From Chryseobacterium lathyri (GTDB taxonomy: Bacteria > Bacteroidota > Bacteroidia > Flavobacteriales > Weeksellaceae): 64,000 bases of DNA. Shown in pieces: positions 63,195-64,000 of the stretch. The stretch's first letter is position 1, and each line of letters starts with the position of its first letter. The notes beneath the pieces were generated by a model. It searched no databases. It was not told where the DNA came from and saw only the letters and a program-made list of their open reading frames with translations. The stretch is from positions 248,001 through 312,000 of the forward strand of contig NZ_QNFY01000005.1 in assembly GCF_003290185.1 (NCBI RefSeq), read 5' to 3'. The position numbers were made by a program, and so were the translations under genes.

Positions 63195-63875
63195 TTAGTA
63201 ATTCTTTATTAAATGATCTAAATTATTTTGTTCTAAAATTTTATCGAGATATTTTCCTCTGCTGCTGGCTTCCCTTTGATAAGGTGCAAATTTTGAAGCT
63301 ACTTCGTTAAACTCTTCATTTAATTTCATTAGCTCCTCTTTTTCATCATTGCTAAGTGTCTTTTGAGAAAACAGGGAGTTGAATTGGATGAGTTTCTTTA
63401 CAATAATTTCCTTTCTTACGATTTCTTCTTCAGTTGAATGGAGAGTACAGATTCCATAAATACCTTTACAATAAGCATCCCATTCATCCTCAAAAATTTC
63501 ATTTATCTTTTGTTGATCTTCAAGATCATTTTCCGAAATATGATGGTAAGCAAAATTCTTATCGGGATGCTTCATTAAGTCACGAATGAATTTCTCTTTA
63601 AATTCAGCTTTATATTGTAGAGAGTTCTCCAGGTTTTTATGCTCCTGAATCAGTTGAATACAATTTTTACTGAAATATTTTTCAGTGATTTCGCTTTGGA
63701 ATTCATCATTCAGAGATGAAGTGATTTTTATATTTTGAGAAATCACATAAGAGGCATCCGGAACTAAATGGTTTTGAATAAGTATATTAAGTTCATCTTT
63801 GGTAATACCTGTTACAGTACAGACCTTATCTTCAGTAATGTAATTTTCGTTAATATATCTCAAATTCTTTTCCAT
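63195..63875 (-). CDS. DUF6058-like protein of unknown function
   Basis: 226 residues. It begins MEKNLRYINENYITEDKVCT then VTGITKDELNILIQNHLVPDASYVIS, a helical segment that resembles an HTH and recalls DUF6058 proteins, also called natural-product-biosynthesis-associated, from memory. Further on DEWDAYCKGIYGICTLHSTEEEIVRKE near 128-154 is a typical conserved block of that family. No signal peptide. It overlaps nothing but is immediately upstream of the TerB-like gene. No natural-product cluster is seen nearby, so the name should not be read as a function. Confidence 0.6.
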   Translation of the reverse strand: MEKNLRYINENYITEDKVCTVTGITKDELNILIQNHLVPDASYVISQNIKITSSLNDEFQSEITEKYFSKNCIQLIQEHKNLENSLQYKAEFKEKFIRDLMKHPDKNFAYHHISENDLEDQQKINEIFEDEWDAYCKGIYGICTLHSTEEEIVRKEIIVKKLIQFNSLFSQKTLSNDEKEELMKLNEEFNEVASKFAPYQREASSRGKYLDKILEQNNLDHLIKNY

Positions 63876-63879
63876 GGCC

Positions 63880-64000
63880 TTATTTTATATAATCTTTTGC
63901 AGGTTGCTTGTCCACAATTTTCCCTTTCTCCAATATCAGTATAAACGGATTGCTTCTCGCGATTGTTTTGATGGCTGTTGCGTCCATCATAGCATTTTTA
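63880..64000 (-). CDS. C-terminal end of a DoxX/BT_3928-like protein (partial)
   Basis: The visible frame ends with KNAMMDATAIKTIARSNPFI, LILEKGKIVDKQPAKDYIK and a stop at 63880. The A-I-K-T-I-x-R-S-N-P pattern followed by a thioredoxin-like strand and a short basic end is what I recall from Bacteroidota proteins that fuse a DoxX-like membrane part with a thioredoxin-like tail. The rest of the gene lies beyond the window edge. The DUF6058-like gene starts five bases downstream on the same strand. Confidence 0.55.
   Translation of the reverse strand, partial: KNAMMDATAIKTIARSNPFILILEKGKIVDKQPAKDYIK

Overview
This window reads as chromosomal DNA of a Flavobacteriia member (Bacteroidota), most likely Chryseobacterium or a close Weeksellaceae relative. 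The inference rests on low GC, start codons without Shine-Dalgarno sequences, TAnnTTTG-type -7 promoter boxes (clear for tRNA-Leu, rpsO and pnp), a DnaG without zinc-finger cysteines, the DUF1501/DUF1800 pair, and GG-leader peptides of a type I associate with Chryseobacterium. Most of the window is ordinary housekeeping sequence. I see no transposase, prophage or CRISPR array.

Layout. 1-3.7 kb: partial lgt, a cold-shock protein, a DEAD-box helicase and a GT14 glycosyltransferase. 3.7-6 kb: a decay zone holding ECF sigma/anti-sigma remnants, a frameshifted terpene-synthase-like pseudogene, an intact class I terpene synthase and an orphan coding tail. 6-12.8 kb: a cysteine-bearing secreted protein, tRNA-Leu(CAA), an MBL hydrolase, a conserved unknown gene, a GAF-type methionine sulfoxide reductase, a cobalamin-binding-like protein and MgtE. 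12.9-14.4 kb: four tandem small genes for GG-leader, six-cysteine peptides, then a 102-bp tandem repeat. 14.4-25.9 kb: rpsO, a FucP-type sugar porter, pnp, an ABC ATPase plus permease/M1-peptidase fusion, a DUF2975/XRE pair and a TfoX-N protein.

25.9-33.7 kb is the most interesting region, a candidate RNA-repair island. It holds two RlaP-type nucleotidyltransferases, a WYL regulator, a HopJ-family gene, RtcB RNA ligase, and a 112-nt tRNA-like RNA whose acceptor, D, T and anticodon stems are intact but whose anticodon loop is 46 nt. Repeats sharing sequence with that loop follow, then a large protein with a C-terminal TerD-like segment. rtcB and the first rlaP share an almost identical upstream element (TGCGCAC-N6-TTTTACTTTG), which suggests co-regulation.

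33.8-64 kb: the DUF1501/DUF1800 pair, an outer-membrane protein, glucokinase, two YceI proteins, ammonium transporter, azoreductase with a Crp/Fnr regulator, sdaA, tyrA, a CPA2 antiporter, a LytS/LytTR two-component pair, alanine dehydrogenase, tsaE, dnaG, clpP, a phytase-like lipoprotein, tpiA, an S9 oligopeptidase, a TerB-like protein and the 3' end of a further gene. Intergenic regions carry several families of dispersed hairpin repeats, including a ~185-bp element in three copies that each lie just behind a gene's 3' end in the same relative orientation.
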